The notes: generated from the sequence alone by a model not told the origin. Positions 1 through 8,446 are shown, counted from the first letter of the stretch. The stretch is DNA of 60,431 nucleotides from Streptomyces zinciresistens K42 (GCF_000225525.1 NZ_AGBF01000026.1:1-60431), one strand, 5' to 3'. Numbers and translations are program-made.

Positions 1-1043
1 TCGAACTGGGGCAAATACTCGGTGACGAACTTGCGACCGAACTCCCGCTTCATGAACGCGTTCGAGGTCAGCTGCGCGACATGCCCGCCGGGGACCGCGA
101 GGGAGAACATGAGTTCACAGAACGGCAGCGCCAGCGGGAACTTCCCTGCGGCCACACGCGGATACGCCTTGCGGATCAGATCGCGCTGCTGGGCGTCGGC
201 CACCGTGATGTAGGGCGGGTTCCCGACGACGCAGTGATACTGGCCGCGCTCGAGCAGCGGCTCGCCGCGGTCCAGCAGGGAGTTCGCACAGGCCACTTGG
301 ACGGGCCACGAGTGCGGCAGCTGGTCGAGGCGGCCACGGAGAATCGAGGCGCTGGTGGCGAGCAGCCGGTACCGGGCGAGGAGCACCGCATAGGGGTCCA
401 GGTCGACGCCGTGGACGGTCCGCAGAGCGCGCTCGATCGATGCCCGGGCGTCGATCGGTACCCCGTGCCCGCGGCCGCGGCGGCGGTAGACGCGGGCGGC
501 GTGGAAGGCGCTGAGCAGGATGTGCCCCGTGCCGCAGGCCGGGTCGATCATGCGGACGTTCTGGGGGCCCACCTCGTCGGTCGCCGGCTCCAGCGAGAGC
601 TCCAGGAGGAGTTCGGCGATCCACGGCGGAGTCTGGCACAGGGCTCTCGACCTGCGCGCGTCGTGCGACAGCGCCTGGTAGGCGTCCCCGAGCCGGTATC
701 CGTCGACCCGGTGCGGCCCGTCGTCGATGGCAGCCCCTGCTCCCCAGAACTCGGCGAGGGCTGTCCAGGAAGCCGTATTGAGCGGTGAGGTCCAGAGCGG
801 CACGACCTGCGGGTCGAGGAAACCGGCGAGCCCGGGGTGGGCGCCAGCCAGCTCGTCAAGGATCCGGCGTACGGCATCGGGTGAGGTCGGCGGCTCGGTT
901 GTGGAGACCAGGCCGTGCCGGACGCAGTGGTGGGTGACTGCGGTCGCGTGGGCCCAGGAGACCGCAGTCGCGGTGCCGACGTCGTCGGCGAGGCGCTGGA
1001 CGAGACGCTCATAGGCGCGGGCGGAGGGAGGGGTGCTGTTCAC
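1..1043 (-). CDS. N6-adenine DNA methyltransferase, C-terminus cut by window edge
   Basis: The gene runs off the left edge, so only the N-terminal ~347 residues are seen. The frame contains DPACGTGH (about 520-549), the SAM-binding motif I, and VVGNPPY (about 213-230), the catalytic motif IV of gamma-type adenine methyltransferases. A stretch typical of Eco57I/PglX-like enzymes follows (LMFSLAVPGGHVAQLTSNAF, about 50-113). Such enzymes methylate adenine in restriction-modification or BREX systems; which one cannot be told without the missing end and the neighbours. The start is uncertain. The GTG at 1043 is used, but the frame stays open upstream, and CTG at 1091 or GTG at 1124 is possible. 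No good ribosome-binding site precedes any of them. Confidence 0.85.
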   Translation of the reverse strand, partial: MNSTPPSARAYERLVQRLADDVGTATAVSWAHATAVTHHCVRHGLVSTTEPPTSPDAVRRILDELAGAHPGLAGFLDPQVVPLWTSPLNTASWTALAEFWGAGAAIDDGPHRVDGYRLGDAYQALSHDARRSRALCQTPPWIAELLLELSLEPATDEVGPQNVRMIDPACGTGHILLSAFHAARVYRRRGRGHGVPIDARASIERALRTVHGVDLDPYAVLLARYRLLATSASILRGRLDQLPHSWPVQVACANSLLDRGEPLLERGQYHCVVGNPPYITVADAQQRDLIRKAYPRVAAGKFPLALPFCELMFSLAVPGGHVAQLTSNAFMKREFGRKFVTEYLPQF

Positions 1044-1096
1044 AGGGTTGTGGTCCAGGACTGGGAGCGAAGTGACATCAAGATCGTTCAGAAGAG

Positions 1097-1249
1097 CTAG
1101 TCGAGGATGAACTGCCCGAGCCACACGAGGACCAGGACTGCCACACCCAGGGTGATCGCGGCCTCGGCGTTTCCGGTGCCGGACCAGACGATGACGGTGA
1201 TGGTCGTGCCGAGGACAAGACCGAGAAGAAAGCGGTGCGAAGTGCGCAT
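1097..1249 (-). CDS. Small hydrophobic membrane protein, 50 aa
   Basis: A short frame starts at ATG 1249 after a clear AAGGA box. The 50-residue product has a basic N-terminus (MRTSHRF), a first hydrophobic stretch at residues 6-21 and a second at about 29-47, so two membrane segments are likely. It ends just upstream of the methyltransferase. I do not recognise the family. Confidence 0.6.
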   Translation of the reverse strand: MRTSHRFLLGLVLGTTITVIVWSGTGNAEAAITLGVAVLVLVWLGQFILD

Positions 1250-1309
1250 AGTGATTCCTTGAACAGTGAGCGGGCCGGGGCGTCCGCGTAGGAGGGTGGG
1301 AGGGGCTGC

Positions 1310-2044
1310 TCACCGTGTAACGAGCAGTGCGCCGTTGGGCTGGACGGTCACCTTCATGCCTTCGCCTCGAAGAAGGGCCGAGCACAGAAGGCGCACCCCG
1401 CCAGTGCTCCAGGCGGGATGGTAGTGATCGGGCTCCGCCTCCAGGTCCGGGTACCACCAGGTGACCTCGACGCTCTCGTGCCGGCATTCGACGACCACCC
1501 CGCTGCCCTGGAAGGTGCGGCGGTCGGCGAGGTGGACATGGGCGGCGAGCACCGTCAGCACCTCGTGCCGAAGTGTCTCACCGGCCCGGTCGGGGGGCAC
1601 GGAGGGTGCTACAGGGCGGTAGACGGTGTGTCCGTGAGTGCCCTGCGCGATCACGACGGTCCGCCCGGGGCCTGCCAGGCTCCTTCGGCGGCCGGCAGCC
1701 ACGCACAGCTTGCGCACGCTGCGCCCGTGTACGGGGCGGGGGCGGCGTGGGCTCGGGTCTGCCGCGTAGTGCTCGTCCGCTACCAGGGACATGGCGTGCG
1801 CGACATCCCGCACGCGCTCGGCGATCTCGCCCGCACCCAGGTCGTGTCCGTCGGCGTAGCGCCACAGTGCGTCGACTGCCCGGGCTGCCGGGGAGGCGTC
1901 TGGGGCGTGCACCGTGCTGTCTCTGATGAGCCAGTCGACGACCTGCCCCGTGTACGGCGCCGTGAACGGGGCGCCTTCGAGAAGCTCCAGAAACTCCTGA
2001 GCTTCGGACTCGTCGGTGGCGGGCAGACGAGGTTCTGTCTGCAT
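1310..2044 (-). CDS. Hypothetical protein, 244 aa
   Basis: The start at ATG 2044 is chosen because GAGGAGGT lies 5-6 bases upstream; the frame stays open for 30 more codons but without such a site. The product is soluble, acidic in its first 70 residues and basic in the middle (an RRPRPVHGRSVRK stretch), ending in a compact domain with an EVTWWYPD stretch. No family recognised. A copy of the element-wide promoter (TTGCAT, 17 bp, TAGCTT) lies about 105 bp upstream at 2150-2178, so it is probably transcribed alone with a ~100-nt leader. Confidence 0.75.
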   Translation of the reverse strand: MQTEPRLPATDESEAQEFLELLEGAPFTAPYTGQVVDWLIRDSTVHAPDASPAARAVDALWRYADGHDLGAGEIAERVRDVAHAMSLVADEHYAADPSPRRPRPVHGRSVRKLCVAAGRRRSLAGPGRTVVIAQGTHGHTVYRPVAPSVPPDRAGETLRHEVLTVLAAHVHLADRRTFQGSGVVVECRHESVEVTWWYPDLEAEPDHYHPAWSTGGVRLLCSALLRGEGMKVTVQPNGALLVTR

Positions 2045-2149
2045 CGCAGACCTCCTCGGTGGGGGGCACCGTCGCAGATCATGGACCGGTGCAACCGCAG
2101 TGGTTCGTTCGTGCCGGGCGGGGAGAGGCTTCACCCGCCGACCCGCCTC

Positions 2150-2178
2150 AAGCTACCGCAGTATATCCAATTATGCAA
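2150..2178 (-). promoter_or_regulatory. Element-wide promoter module, copy 1
   Basis: Read on the minus strand, TTGCAT (2173-2178), a 17-bp spacer containing AATTGGATATACTGC, and TAGCTT (2150-2155). The same spacing and AATTGGA core recur in nine other copies. It faces the 244-aa gene. Confidence 0.75.
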
Positions 2179-2312
2179 CTTTGCGGGTTTGGGTGGATGC
2201 TGCTCGGCGCATCACTGCAGAGCCCACCAGGTCGGCGCGGGTGAATTTGAAAGACAACGGACTCGCCTTCACCGGTGCAATTTGGCGAGAAACGATGGGG
2301 AGAGAGAATCTG

Positions 2313-3071
2313 CTAATCCTCTGCGCCTTTTTCGCCCGTCTGCAACTTTCCCCGTGTAAGGCGTCTACGGATCTCCTGGTAAATCGTCTCCCGATACCAC
2401 ATCGGCTCGAATACCTCCGGGCGCTTGCGGTCGCCCGGCCGCCGGTCAGGAGCTTCGATCTGTCCCCGAAGGAGATACGACTGCATGGTGCGCCGCGATG
2501 CGGGCTTCCCACTGATCGCGTTCCCACGGATGACGCCGTACTCGGTGATGTTGAGCAAGTCCCTGGGGTCCCCTGCGGGAAGAGGCTTCGCGAACTGAGG
2601 CTCGCCGCCGGCGTAGGCCGCCCACACGCGGGGCCGGTGGACGCGCACCCACGCATCCACCGTCTTCGCGTCCCACCGCCCCTCCGACGCTGGCGGGGGG
2701 AACGCGGCCGCCACGACCTTGCCGCTGGAGTCACGTCGTTCCGTGGCCTTGGTCCAGGCGTCCACGGCGTTGAAGGTCATGCCGAACCGCTTGGCCATCT
2801 CGGACCGGGTCTCGGTGACGGGCGCGACCGCAGCCTTCTTCTGCTTCCCCTTCTGGGGGCTGGTGACCGCGCCGGCCGCAGGCGTTTCCGGCCGGGGCGG
2901 CCAGTACTGCGGCCGCATGGCCTGCACCCACGCGTCGACCAGCGCGACGTCCCACAGACCGTCCTCGCCCCTCGCCGGAAAGTTGACCAGCGTGGTCCAC
3001 ACGGCGGTGTCCTTCGGCTTGACCCCGTACCGGGCGCTGATCCCCGCTTCGTCGATGCGGCGGTTGGTCAT
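2313..3071 (-). CDS. Multi-module winged-helix-like protein, 252 aa
   Basis: Three successive modules resemble the small winged helix of MerR/AlpA/excisionase proteins. Module 1 (residues ~8-55) has ISARYGVKPKDTAVW and ends VDAWVQAMRP. Module 2 (~85-150) has MAKRFGMTFNAVDAWT and ends VDAWVRVHRP. Module 3 (~170-235) has RTMQSYLLRGQIEAPDRRPG and ends with EPMWYRETIYQEI. Each follows the order helix-turn-helix, basic wing with PDRRPGD, then a W-containing C-terminal helix. The gene lies 36 bp downstream of the larger 461-aa protein with the same modules, so they are probably one operon. Likely DNA binding, target unknown. The family assignment is by pattern only. Confidence 0.75.
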   Translation of the reverse strand: MTNRRIDEAGISARYGVKPKDTAVWTTLVNFPARGEDGLWDVALVDAWVQAMRPQYWPPRPETPAAGAVTSPQKGKQKKAAVAPVTETRSEMAKRFGMTFNAVDAWTKATERRDSSGKVVAAAFPPPASEGRWDAKTVDAWVRVHRPRVWAAYAGGEPQFAKPLPAGDPRDLLNITEYGVIRGNAISGKPASRRTMQSYLLRGQIEAPDRRPGDRKRPEVFEPMWYRETIYQEIRRRLTRGKLQTGEKGAED

Positions 3072-3107
3072 GGACGTCCTTGAGGGTCGGGGCGGGAGTG
3101 CGTCGGA

Positions 3108-4493
3108 CTACTGGTCGGACTTCGTAGCGGCGGCGCCGCGCCGGCCGAGGGGGCGGAGCAGGTACGGGCGGGCGGACTCGGGCGTCCACATCGGCTCGTC
3201 GACCTCAGGCGTCTTGCCGTCGTTCGGCAGACGGTCCGGGGGCGCCAGCAGGCCGCGAGAGCGGTACGCCCGCATCGTGGACAGGGCGGTCGGCTTGCTG
3301 CGGCCCTGTTCCTTGCCGTCGAGCTCAGCGATCTTCTCGAGGGTCAGCAGGCCCGGATTCTTCTCGAAGTACCGCTTCAGGGCCGCACTCGGCTCACGCA
3401 GCTCACCTTCCGCAGGAGCAGCGGGGGCCTCCTTCCTCGCCTGTCGCGGGGTGGCGAGGAAGGGCAGGGCAGCCTCGGGCGTCCACATCGGCTCATCCAC
3501 CGCCGGCGTCTTGCCGTCGCCCGGCTTCCGGTCCGGCCGCGCCAGCTTGCCCTGAGAGATGTAGACCTTCAGGGTCGACAGGGCGGTCGCCTTGGGGCGG
3601 CCCTGTTCCCGGCCGTCGAGCTCGGCGATCTTCTCGAGGGTGAGCAGGCCCGGGTTCTCCTCGAAGTACCGCTGCAGGAACTCGCTCGCCTCCACCGCGG
3701 CAGCCTCCTCCTGCGCAGGCTTCGGCGCACCGTGCCGGCTGTCCGGCCGGCACAGGTAGGGCAGAACGCTCTCGGGCATCCACATCCGCTCGTCGACGTC
3801 GGGCGTCTCGCCGTCGCCCGGCTTGCGGTCCGGCCGCGCCAGCTTGCCCTGAGAGATGTAGTTGTCGAGCGTGGACAGCGCCGTCGGCTCGCGATCGTGT
3901 TCCCGGCCGTCGAGCTCGGCGATCTTCTCGAGGGTGAGCAGGCCCGGGTTCTCCTCGAAGTACCGCTGCAGGAACTCGCTCGGTTCCCTCCGCTCACCGT
4001 CGCTCTTGCCGGTCTTGCGCCGGACCCGGCGCGGACGGGTGATGTAGTTGTAGGCCGTCTCGCGGAACCACATGTCCTCCGTGACCTCGGGCTGGCCTCC
4101 GTCGCCGGCGCGACGGTCGGGCCGGGCGAGCACGCCTCGGGAGATGTACGTGCGCAGGGTCGCGACCGGCGTGGGCTCGCGTGAGAGGAACCGGCCCTCG
4201 AGCACTCCGATGTGGCGCAGAGGGAGAAGGTCCTTGGGCCCGCCGGCAGGCAGCGCGGTGGCCTTCTCCTTCTGCTTGGGGTGAGCCACCACCCAGGCCT
4301 CCGGCTTGTGCTCCAGGACCCACTCATCGACAGCTGCCTCGTCGTACAGCTGGGTCTTGCCCCAGCCCTTGTCGAGGCACGGCGGGAAGGTCTCCTCGAG
4401 CGTCCAGGAGGCGGCGGTCGAGCCGCTCACGTGGTAGCGCTTTGCGATCTTTTCGACCGTGGTCTGCTTGATCTTCGAGTTTGCGGGGATCAT
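3108..4493 (-). CDS. Tandem winged-helix repeat protein, five modules, 461 aa
   Basis: The start at ATG 4493 has GGAG six bases upstream. Five modules are visible. Module 1 (~9-65) has EKIAKRYHVSGSTAASWT. Module 2 (~85-165) has ATLRTYISRGVLARPDRRAG. Modules 3, 4 and 5 (~170-267, 268-366, 367-459) are near-identical: FLQRYFEENPGLLTLEKIAE, then TALSTLxxYISQGKLARPDR, then GDGxTPxVDExMWxPE. Each matches the scheme of AlpA/MerR-type winged helices. Linkers are rich in Ala, Glu and Lys. A protein of repeated DNA-binding modules could read an extended or repeated site. I know of no described family with this architecture; DNA binding is inferred. Confidence 0.8.
   Translation of the reverse strand: MIPANSKIKQTTVEKIAKRYHVSGSTAASWTLEETFPPCLDKGWGKTQLYDEAAVDEWVLEHKPEAWVVAHPKQKEKATALPAGGPKDLLPLRHIGVLEGRFLSREPTPVATLRTYISRGVLARPDRRAGDGGQPEVTEDMWFRETAYNYITRPRRVRRKTGKSDGERREPSEFLQRYFEENPGLLTLEKIAELDGREHDREPTALSTLDNYISQGKLARPDRKPGDGETPDVDERMWMPESVLPYLCRPDSRHGAPKPAQEEAAAVEASEFLQRYFEENPGLLTLEKIAELDGREQGRPKATALSTLKVYISQGKLARPDRKPGDGKTPAVDEPMWTPEAALPFLATPRQARKEAPAAPAEGELREPSAALKRYFEKNPGLLTLEKIAELDGKEQGRSKPTALSTMRAYRSRGLLAPPDRLPNDGKTPEVDEPMWTPESARPYLLRPLGRRGAAATKSDQ
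3118..3985 (-). repeat. Three ~295-bp tandem repeats inside a coding region
   Basis: Units at about 3691-3985, 3396-3690 and 3118-3395 are highly similar in DNA as well as in protein. For example, the anti-sense tract beginning ctcgaagtaccgct recurs at ~3364, ~3661 and ~3955. The high nucleotide identity points to recent duplication or gene conversion. Confidence 0.85.
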
Positions 4494-4647
4494 CGTCTGC
4501 TCCAGGGCCTGCGTGGCCTGATCGTTTCCTGCCGGGCCGCGGATGCGCCGGCGGGGGGATGCTGTTGTGCGTGGCCAGCGGCCCCTTCCTGTGCCTTTGC
4601 TGATGCCCGGACGGGGCTGGAAGGGCGCAGGGAGAGACCCGGCTCGC

Positions 4648-4676
4648 AACGTACAGCGATTCAAGCGATTAAGCAA
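4648..4676 (-). promoter_or_regulatory. Element-wide promoter module, divergent copy
   Basis: TTGCTT (4671-4676), a 17-bp spacer and TACGTT (4648-4653) on the minus strand. The spacer keeps AAT at its start and AATCGCTG at its end but has lost TTGGA in the middle. It lies ~155 bp upstream of the 461-aa gene in a 319-bp non-coding gap that otherwise holds only a terminator. Confidence 0.6.
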
Positions 4677-4723
4677 TTCGTCGTGGGTGTGTCGGTGTGG
4701 ATCGCCGCCGGAACCGACGCGGG

Positions 4724-4753
4724 CGTGCCGGGGAGCCTGTGCTCCCCGGCACG
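4724..4753 (-). terminator. Hairpin terminator after the GP88-like gene
   Basis: A perfect 13-bp stem (CGTGCCGGGGAGC and its complement) with a CTGT loop lies ~60 bp beyond the stop of the GP88-like gene. There is no long T tract, which is common in streptomycetes. Confidence 0.7.
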
Positions 4754-4812
4754 CCTGGAGGTTCGCTGTGCGGTGATTTCCCGGCCTCGGCCGGCGAGCC
4801 GGTGGCCGGCGG

Positions 4813-5607
4813 TCAGGAAGCGAGGCCGAGGCTGCCTGCGGCCGTGCGGCGCTGCTTCTTCTCGGCGAGCTTCTTGTCCAGGGCGCGCTGCAAGCTGCTG
4901 AAGGTCTCGTCACCCTGCCGTTTGAGCAGCGCCGGGATGTAGTTCGCTGGGATGCCGACCTTCGGGGACTCGCTCAGGACAGACAGGAGGTCGGATTCCG
5001 TCTGGTCGGTGTAGCCCGCCTCCTCCAGTTCCTCGACGCCGGGGAACACGTCGGCATGGCGGTCGCTCTCCAGGTCCAGCAGAAAGTCCTCCTTCCCGCC
5101 CAGGCTGTAGCACCACAGGAAATTCTCGGGCGGATTCGGCTCAACGAGCCGGCGGAAACGCGAAACGGATTTCGTGTAGCAGTAGAACCAGGTGTCCGCG
5201 GGGGCGTTCCGCATGATGCGCAGCCACGCCTGCAAGTATTCGTCGGAATGGAAGTCGCCGGAATCGTGCAAGCGAATCCATTTGCCCCGATACCGCCGGT
5301 GGCGGAGTTCCTCGGCCATCTGGGCTTCCCACTCGTCCAGGGCATGCATCGTCATCCACATGTTGCGCTCGTGCGCGGCCAGGACGACCGGCCACCGGTA
5401 GGTCCCCACCCTCGCGTAGCAGAGCTTCGCGCAGGCCCCGGCCTCCGGGCAGGCGTTGTATGTCGATCCGTCGGAAAAGCGGCCGGCCCAAGCGGGAAGT
5501 GGCCAGTTGAAAATCCCTTCGGCCCGCAGTTGCCGGTTCTGGGTGAGGAGCCACCGGCGCGCCTTGGGCTTCGTGTGCGGCGTGTCGGTGGTCGAGCTGG
5601 TGTTCAT
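4813..5607 (-). CDS. GP88-family protein, 264 aa
   Basis: The N-terminal half carries TYNACPEAGACAKLCYAR (residues ~48-66), a spaced cysteine cluster (C-x5-C-x3-C), followed by ERNMWMTMHALDEWE and IRLHDSGDFHSDEYL. This is the pattern of the phage/plasmid GP88 family, whose function is not established; the cysteines could bind a metal or an iron-sulfur cluster. The C-terminus is Lys/Arg rich. GGAAAG precedes ATG 5607. The start overlaps the stop of the upstream 140-aa gene by four bases, so the two are translationally coupled. Confidence 0.8.
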   Translation of the reverse strand: MNTSSTTDTPHTKPKARRWLLTQNRQLRAEGIFNWPLPAWAGRFSDGSTYNACPEAGACAKLCYARVGTYRWPVVLAAHERNMWMTMHALDEWEAQMAEELRHRRYRGKWIRLHDSGDFHSDEYLQAWLRIMRNAPADTWFYCYTKSVSRFRRLVEPNPPENFLWCYSLGGKEDFLLDLESDRHADVFPGVEELEEAGYTDQTESDLLSVLSESPKVGIPANYIPALLKRQGDETFSSLQRALDKKLAEKKQRRTAAGSLGLAS

Positions 5608-6026
5608 GTCGTGCTTTCCGTCTGGTTGGAGCTCGATGTGTCAGCAGGGCAGTCGTCATGGGGCGCGGCGCAGGCGTGCACACCGAACTTGGTGATGCCG
5701 CCTGCGGTCATCAGCGCCAGGTAGGCGAGACCGAGGTCCAACTGCTGGCCCGCCTCGGCGGTGTGCTTTTTGCTCGGGAACTGGAGAACGTCGCCGCGGC
5801 CGCCGATGGCCGCGGCCGCCGTGGCCCGGAGCGGGTCCAGTGCGTGCGGTGGCATGCGGCTGATCTCGAGCATCGCGATCGGCAGCGCGAACAAGAGGTG
5901 TTCGGTGAGGCCGTCGTGGAAGATCTGTTCCTTCTCGGTGCGTCGTGCAGGGGCCGGCACCGACACCACGGTGATGGTCGGTTCGGCCTGCTTCCGCAGC
6001 GGGTGCGGGGGATGGGAGCGAGTCAT
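5604..6026 (-). CDS. Hypothetical protein upstream of GP88 gene, 140 aa
   Basis: A small protein with a charged N-terminus, a central stretch LTEHLLFALPIAMLEIS and a C-terminus ending CAAPHDDCPADTS. The His-Asp-Asp-Cys tail recurs in the next gene upstream (AHHDDCPLPG), hinting at a shared C-terminal metal or partner site. Overlaps the GP88 start by four bases. Confidence 0.7.
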   Translation of the reverse strand: MTRSHPPHPLRKQAEPTITVVSVPAPARRTEKEQIFHDGLTEHLLFALPIAMLEISRMPPHALDPLRATAAAAIGGRGDVLQFPSKKHTAEAGQQLDLGLAYLALMTAGGITKFGVHACAAPHDDCPADTSSSNQTESTT

Positions 6027-6097
6027 CGGTACTGCTTCGATCTATTCGGGCGCTGCGACGCGTTCGGGCGCCGCGACGCGGGGTGCTGCGGACCCGA

Positions 6098-6604
6098 CTA
6101 CGTCGTCAGTGGCTGACCCGGGAGCGGGCAGTCATCGTGATGGGCGGGCGAGGTGCGGTAGAACGGGGACTCGGCGAGGTCCTGGGCGCCACGCAGCCAG
6201 TCGCCGTAGTCGGCCAGGTTGTTGATGCACACCGTCGGAACGCGCGCTCCGCACTGCGGGCACGGGGCGATGGGGCTCAGGGCGAAATGCCGGGTGCTGT
6301 CGTAGGCGGCTAGGAATTCGCGGGACACGGTTCCGGCCGGGATCTGCAGCCGGATGGCCGGGCTCACTGCCCCTTCGATGAGGGGATGGAGGTCGTCGGC
6401 CTGGCTGATGACGGTGACCCACTGCCTCAGGCGGAGCACGTGGCGCAGCATGGTGCGCGCATAGCCGGCGGTGGCGAAGACGGCGTATGGAGCTGTCGTG
6501 CCGCCGGCCCGGCTCGGCCGGCCTTCTGCTGACCTTTGGCCAGCCGCGCGGAGTGCCGCGTGGTCGAGCCGGGCCAGAGCGCGGGTGCTCATCATGAACG
6601 GCAT
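6098..6604 (-). CDS. Hypothetical protein with CxxC and HHDDC motifs, 168 aa
   Basis: ATG 6604 has GGAG seven bases upstream; ATG 6616 is an alternative. The product has PCPQCG in its C-terminal third and ends AHHDDCPLPGQP, so a small zinc site is plausible. A minus-strand copy of the element-wide promoter lies ~195 bp upstream (6798-6826). First gene of the 6604-4813 group. No family recognised. Confidence 0.7.
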   Translation of the reverse strand: MPFMMSTRALARLDHAALRAAGQRSAEGRPSRAGGTTAPYAVFATAGYARTMLRHVLRLRQWVTVISQADDLHPLIEGAVSPAIRLQIPAGTVSREFLAAYDSTRHFALSPIAPCPQCGARVPTVCINNLADYGDWLRGAQDLAESPFYRTSPAHHDDCPLPGQPLTT

Positions 6605-6797
6605 GGGCAACTCCATTGATTGAAGGGCCGGTTGCATGGGAGTTCGGTCCGGGCGCGGCGCAGTGGGCGCCGCGCCCGGGGCCTGTGCCTCCGCTGTGCT
6701 GGGAGGGGGCAGCGGAGGTTGAGCCACACATGGGCGGCATGGGCGGCTCCTTCACAGGGCCGCCGGGCGGCGAGTGTTCACGCCCGACGACACACTC

Positions 6798-6826
6798 AAG
6801 GTACGGCAGTAAATCCAATTACGCAA
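6798..6826 (-). promoter_or_regulatory. Element-wide promoter module, copy 2 (leftward)
   Basis: TTGCGT (6821-6826), a 17-bp spacer with AATTGGATTTACTGCCG, and TACCTT (6798-6803). Its -35 box lies 34 bp from that of the rightward copy at 6861, forming a divergent pair in a 343-bp gap without genes. Confidence 0.75.
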
Positions 6827-6860
6827 CACGAGGAGTGGAAGGTGTGGTCGATCAGGGGAG

Positions 6861-6889
6861 TTGCATAATTGGAAATAGTGCTGTAGAGT
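6861..6889 (+). promoter_or_regulatory. Element-wide promoter module, copy 3 (rightward)
   Basis: TTGCAT (6861-6866), 17-bp spacer AATTGGAAATAGTGCTG, TAGAGT (6884-6889). It drives the cyclotransferase and probably the amidotransferase. Confidence 0.8.
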
Positions 6890-6947
6890 TGAGTCATCAA
6901 CGCCGGAGAAGGTGACCGGCGAGCAGTACCAGAAAGGTGGCGAACCC

Positions 6948-7370
6948 GTGTTCACCACTGAGCAGAGGCCCGTTTTCGTCTATGGCACGCTCCGTGCCGG
7001 GCAGGGCAACTACTTCGGCATCCTGGAGGGCACCACGATTCAGGAGCGCCCCGCGATCCTGAACGACTACGCGATCTTCGGTTCCGGTGTCCCCTTCGCG
7101 ATCCAGCGGGACGGCCGGAAGGTCGTCGGCGAGGTCATGGACGTGGACCCCGAGCAGTGGCCCGACGTGCTCCGTCGGCTCGACCGGCTCGAAGGCTACC
7201 GGGGCGAGGGTCGCAACAACATGTACGACCGCAAGGTCCGCACCGTGACTCTTGCCGACGGCAGCGAGATCGAGGCGTACGTGTACCTCGCGGGCGAGTC
7301 GTCCCGCCGCTGGTTCACCGACGCCGAGGAGATCCCCGACGGTGACTTCGTCAAGGCGGAGTCCCGGTAA
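6948..7370 (+). CDS. Gamma-glutamylcyclotransferase (AIG2/GGCT fold), 140 aa
   Basis: Starts at GTG 6948 after GAAAGGTGG. The signature VFVYGTLRAGQGN sits at residues ~8-20 and RRLDRLEGYRGEG, which supplies the usual catalytic Glu, at ~75-87, followed by VRTVTLADG. These enzymes release 5-oxoproline from gamma-glutamyl amides. The gene is followed 137 bp later by a class II glutamine amidotransferase and lies opposite three amidoligases. The Pfam description of Amidoligase_2 links that family with Aig2-type cyclotransferases, so a shared amide-bond pathway is likely. Substrate unknown. Confidence 0.88.
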   Translation: MFTTEQRPVFVYGTLRAGQGNYFGILEGTTIQERPAILNDYAIFGSGVPFAIQRDGRKVVGEVMDVDPEQWPDVLRRLDRLEGYRGEGRNNMYDRKVRTVTLADGSEIEAYVYLAGESSRRWFTDAEEIPDGDFVKAESR

Positions 7371-7421
7371 ATCCACACCGCCCTCTGGGGTGGGCGGATG
7401 AACACCCCACCATGCAGTACC

Positions 7422-7450
7422 CGTCAGGCCGCGCGCGGCGCGGCCTGACG
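7422..7450 (+). terminator. Hairpin between cyclotransferase and amidotransferase
   Basis: A 10-bp perfect stem (CGTCAGGCCG) with a 9-base loop in the intergenic gap. It could attenuate transcription into the amidotransferase gene or terminate part of it. Confidence 0.5.
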
Positions 7451-7507
7451 GCTTGAGCAGTACACCTCGGTCTCCTCGCGGAGAATCGAGGCAGAAAAGG
7501 AACAACT

Positions 7508-8446
7508 ATGTGCGGTCTGTTCGGAGTTGTCCGAAACCAGACCTGTGACCCCACCCGCGCCACCATCATGTGCGTTGCCCTGGGCCAGCTGGCCGAGGAG
7601 CGGGGTAAGGACTCGGCGGGGCTGGCATTCGCCATCTCCGCGACGAAGAAGCTCGACCGGCGTCCGGTCACCAACCGTCGCGACGTGACGGCGGGCGGCT
7701 GGCGGATCATCAAGGGACCGGGCCGGTTCCGCGATGTGTGGAAGCCCGCCTACAACAGCGCGCTCGACGCGGCTCCGGTCGCTCTCGGTCACACCCGCTG
7801 GGCGACCCAGGGCGGGACGACGCTGGTCAACTCCAGCCCGCTACAGGTGGGGCAGCTCATCGGCACGCACAACGGAGACGTGGACACCTGGCCGCTCCGG
7901 TCGGAATTCGGTCTCCCGCGTCCGACCGGGGGCACCGACACCGAGGTCCTGTACCAGGCTCTCGATCAGGCGGGCGGGGTCATCCTGCCCACCCTCGACG
8001 TCCTGGAGTCCGTCGTGGGCCGGGCTGCTCTGGTGTGGACCGACCGGCGCTGGCCGCAGCTGGTCATGCTGGCACGCACGGCGGTGAGCCCGCTCTCCGT
8101 CGCTGTCGACACCGAGGGGAACCTCTACTGGGCGTCCAACCCCGGATGGTTCCGCAAGGCCGCTCGCGCGGCGGACGTGACCATCGCCGAGATTCTGATG
8201 GTGCCAGAGGGCACGCTGATGATGATCGACTACTCCTCGGGCAGTCCGGCGCTGGTGGGCGACCGCCGCTTCACCGCGACGGCGCGGGCGAAGGACGACC
8301 GGCTGGCGCACATCGTCGCCTACCGGGGCTTCAGCATCGAGGACCAGGTGGCCGACGAGGAGGTGTGCAGTCACCGAACGCTGCGTGAGCCCCAGCGCTC
8401 GCGGTCCGTTTCGGCGCCGCTGTGGCTGTCTCCCAGCGGCAAGTAG
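7508..8446 (+). CDS. Class II glutamine amidotransferase, stand-alone domain, 312 aa
   Basis: Begins Met-Cys (MCGLFGVV), so removal of Met would expose the N-terminal nucleophile Cys of the Ntn-hydrolase fold. GHTRWATQGG (residues ~97-106) and GTHNGDVDT (~118-126) are the substrate-binding and oxyanion motifs of PurF/GlmS-type glutaminase domains. There is no second synthase domain, unlike PurF (PRTase), GlmS (SIS) or AsnB. AAGGA precedes ATG 7508. A partner that uses the ammonia or accepts the glutamyl group is therefore expected; the amidoligases encoded opposite are the obvious candidates. Confidence 0.9.
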   Translation: MCGLFGVVRNQTCDPTRATIMCVALGQLAEERGKDSAGLAFAISATKKLDRRPVTNRRDVTAGGWRIIKGPGRFRDVWKPAYNSALDAAPVALGHTRWATQGGTTLVNSSPLQVGQLIGTHNGDVDTWPLRSEFGLPRPTGGTDTEVLYQALDQAGGVILPTLDVLESVVGRAALVWTDRRWPQLVMLARTAVSPLSVAVDTEGNLYWASNPGWFRKAARAADVTIAEILMVPEGTLMMIDYSSGSPALVGDRRFTATARAKDDRLAHIVAYRGFSIEDQVADEEVCSHRTLREPQRSRSVSAPLWLSPSGK

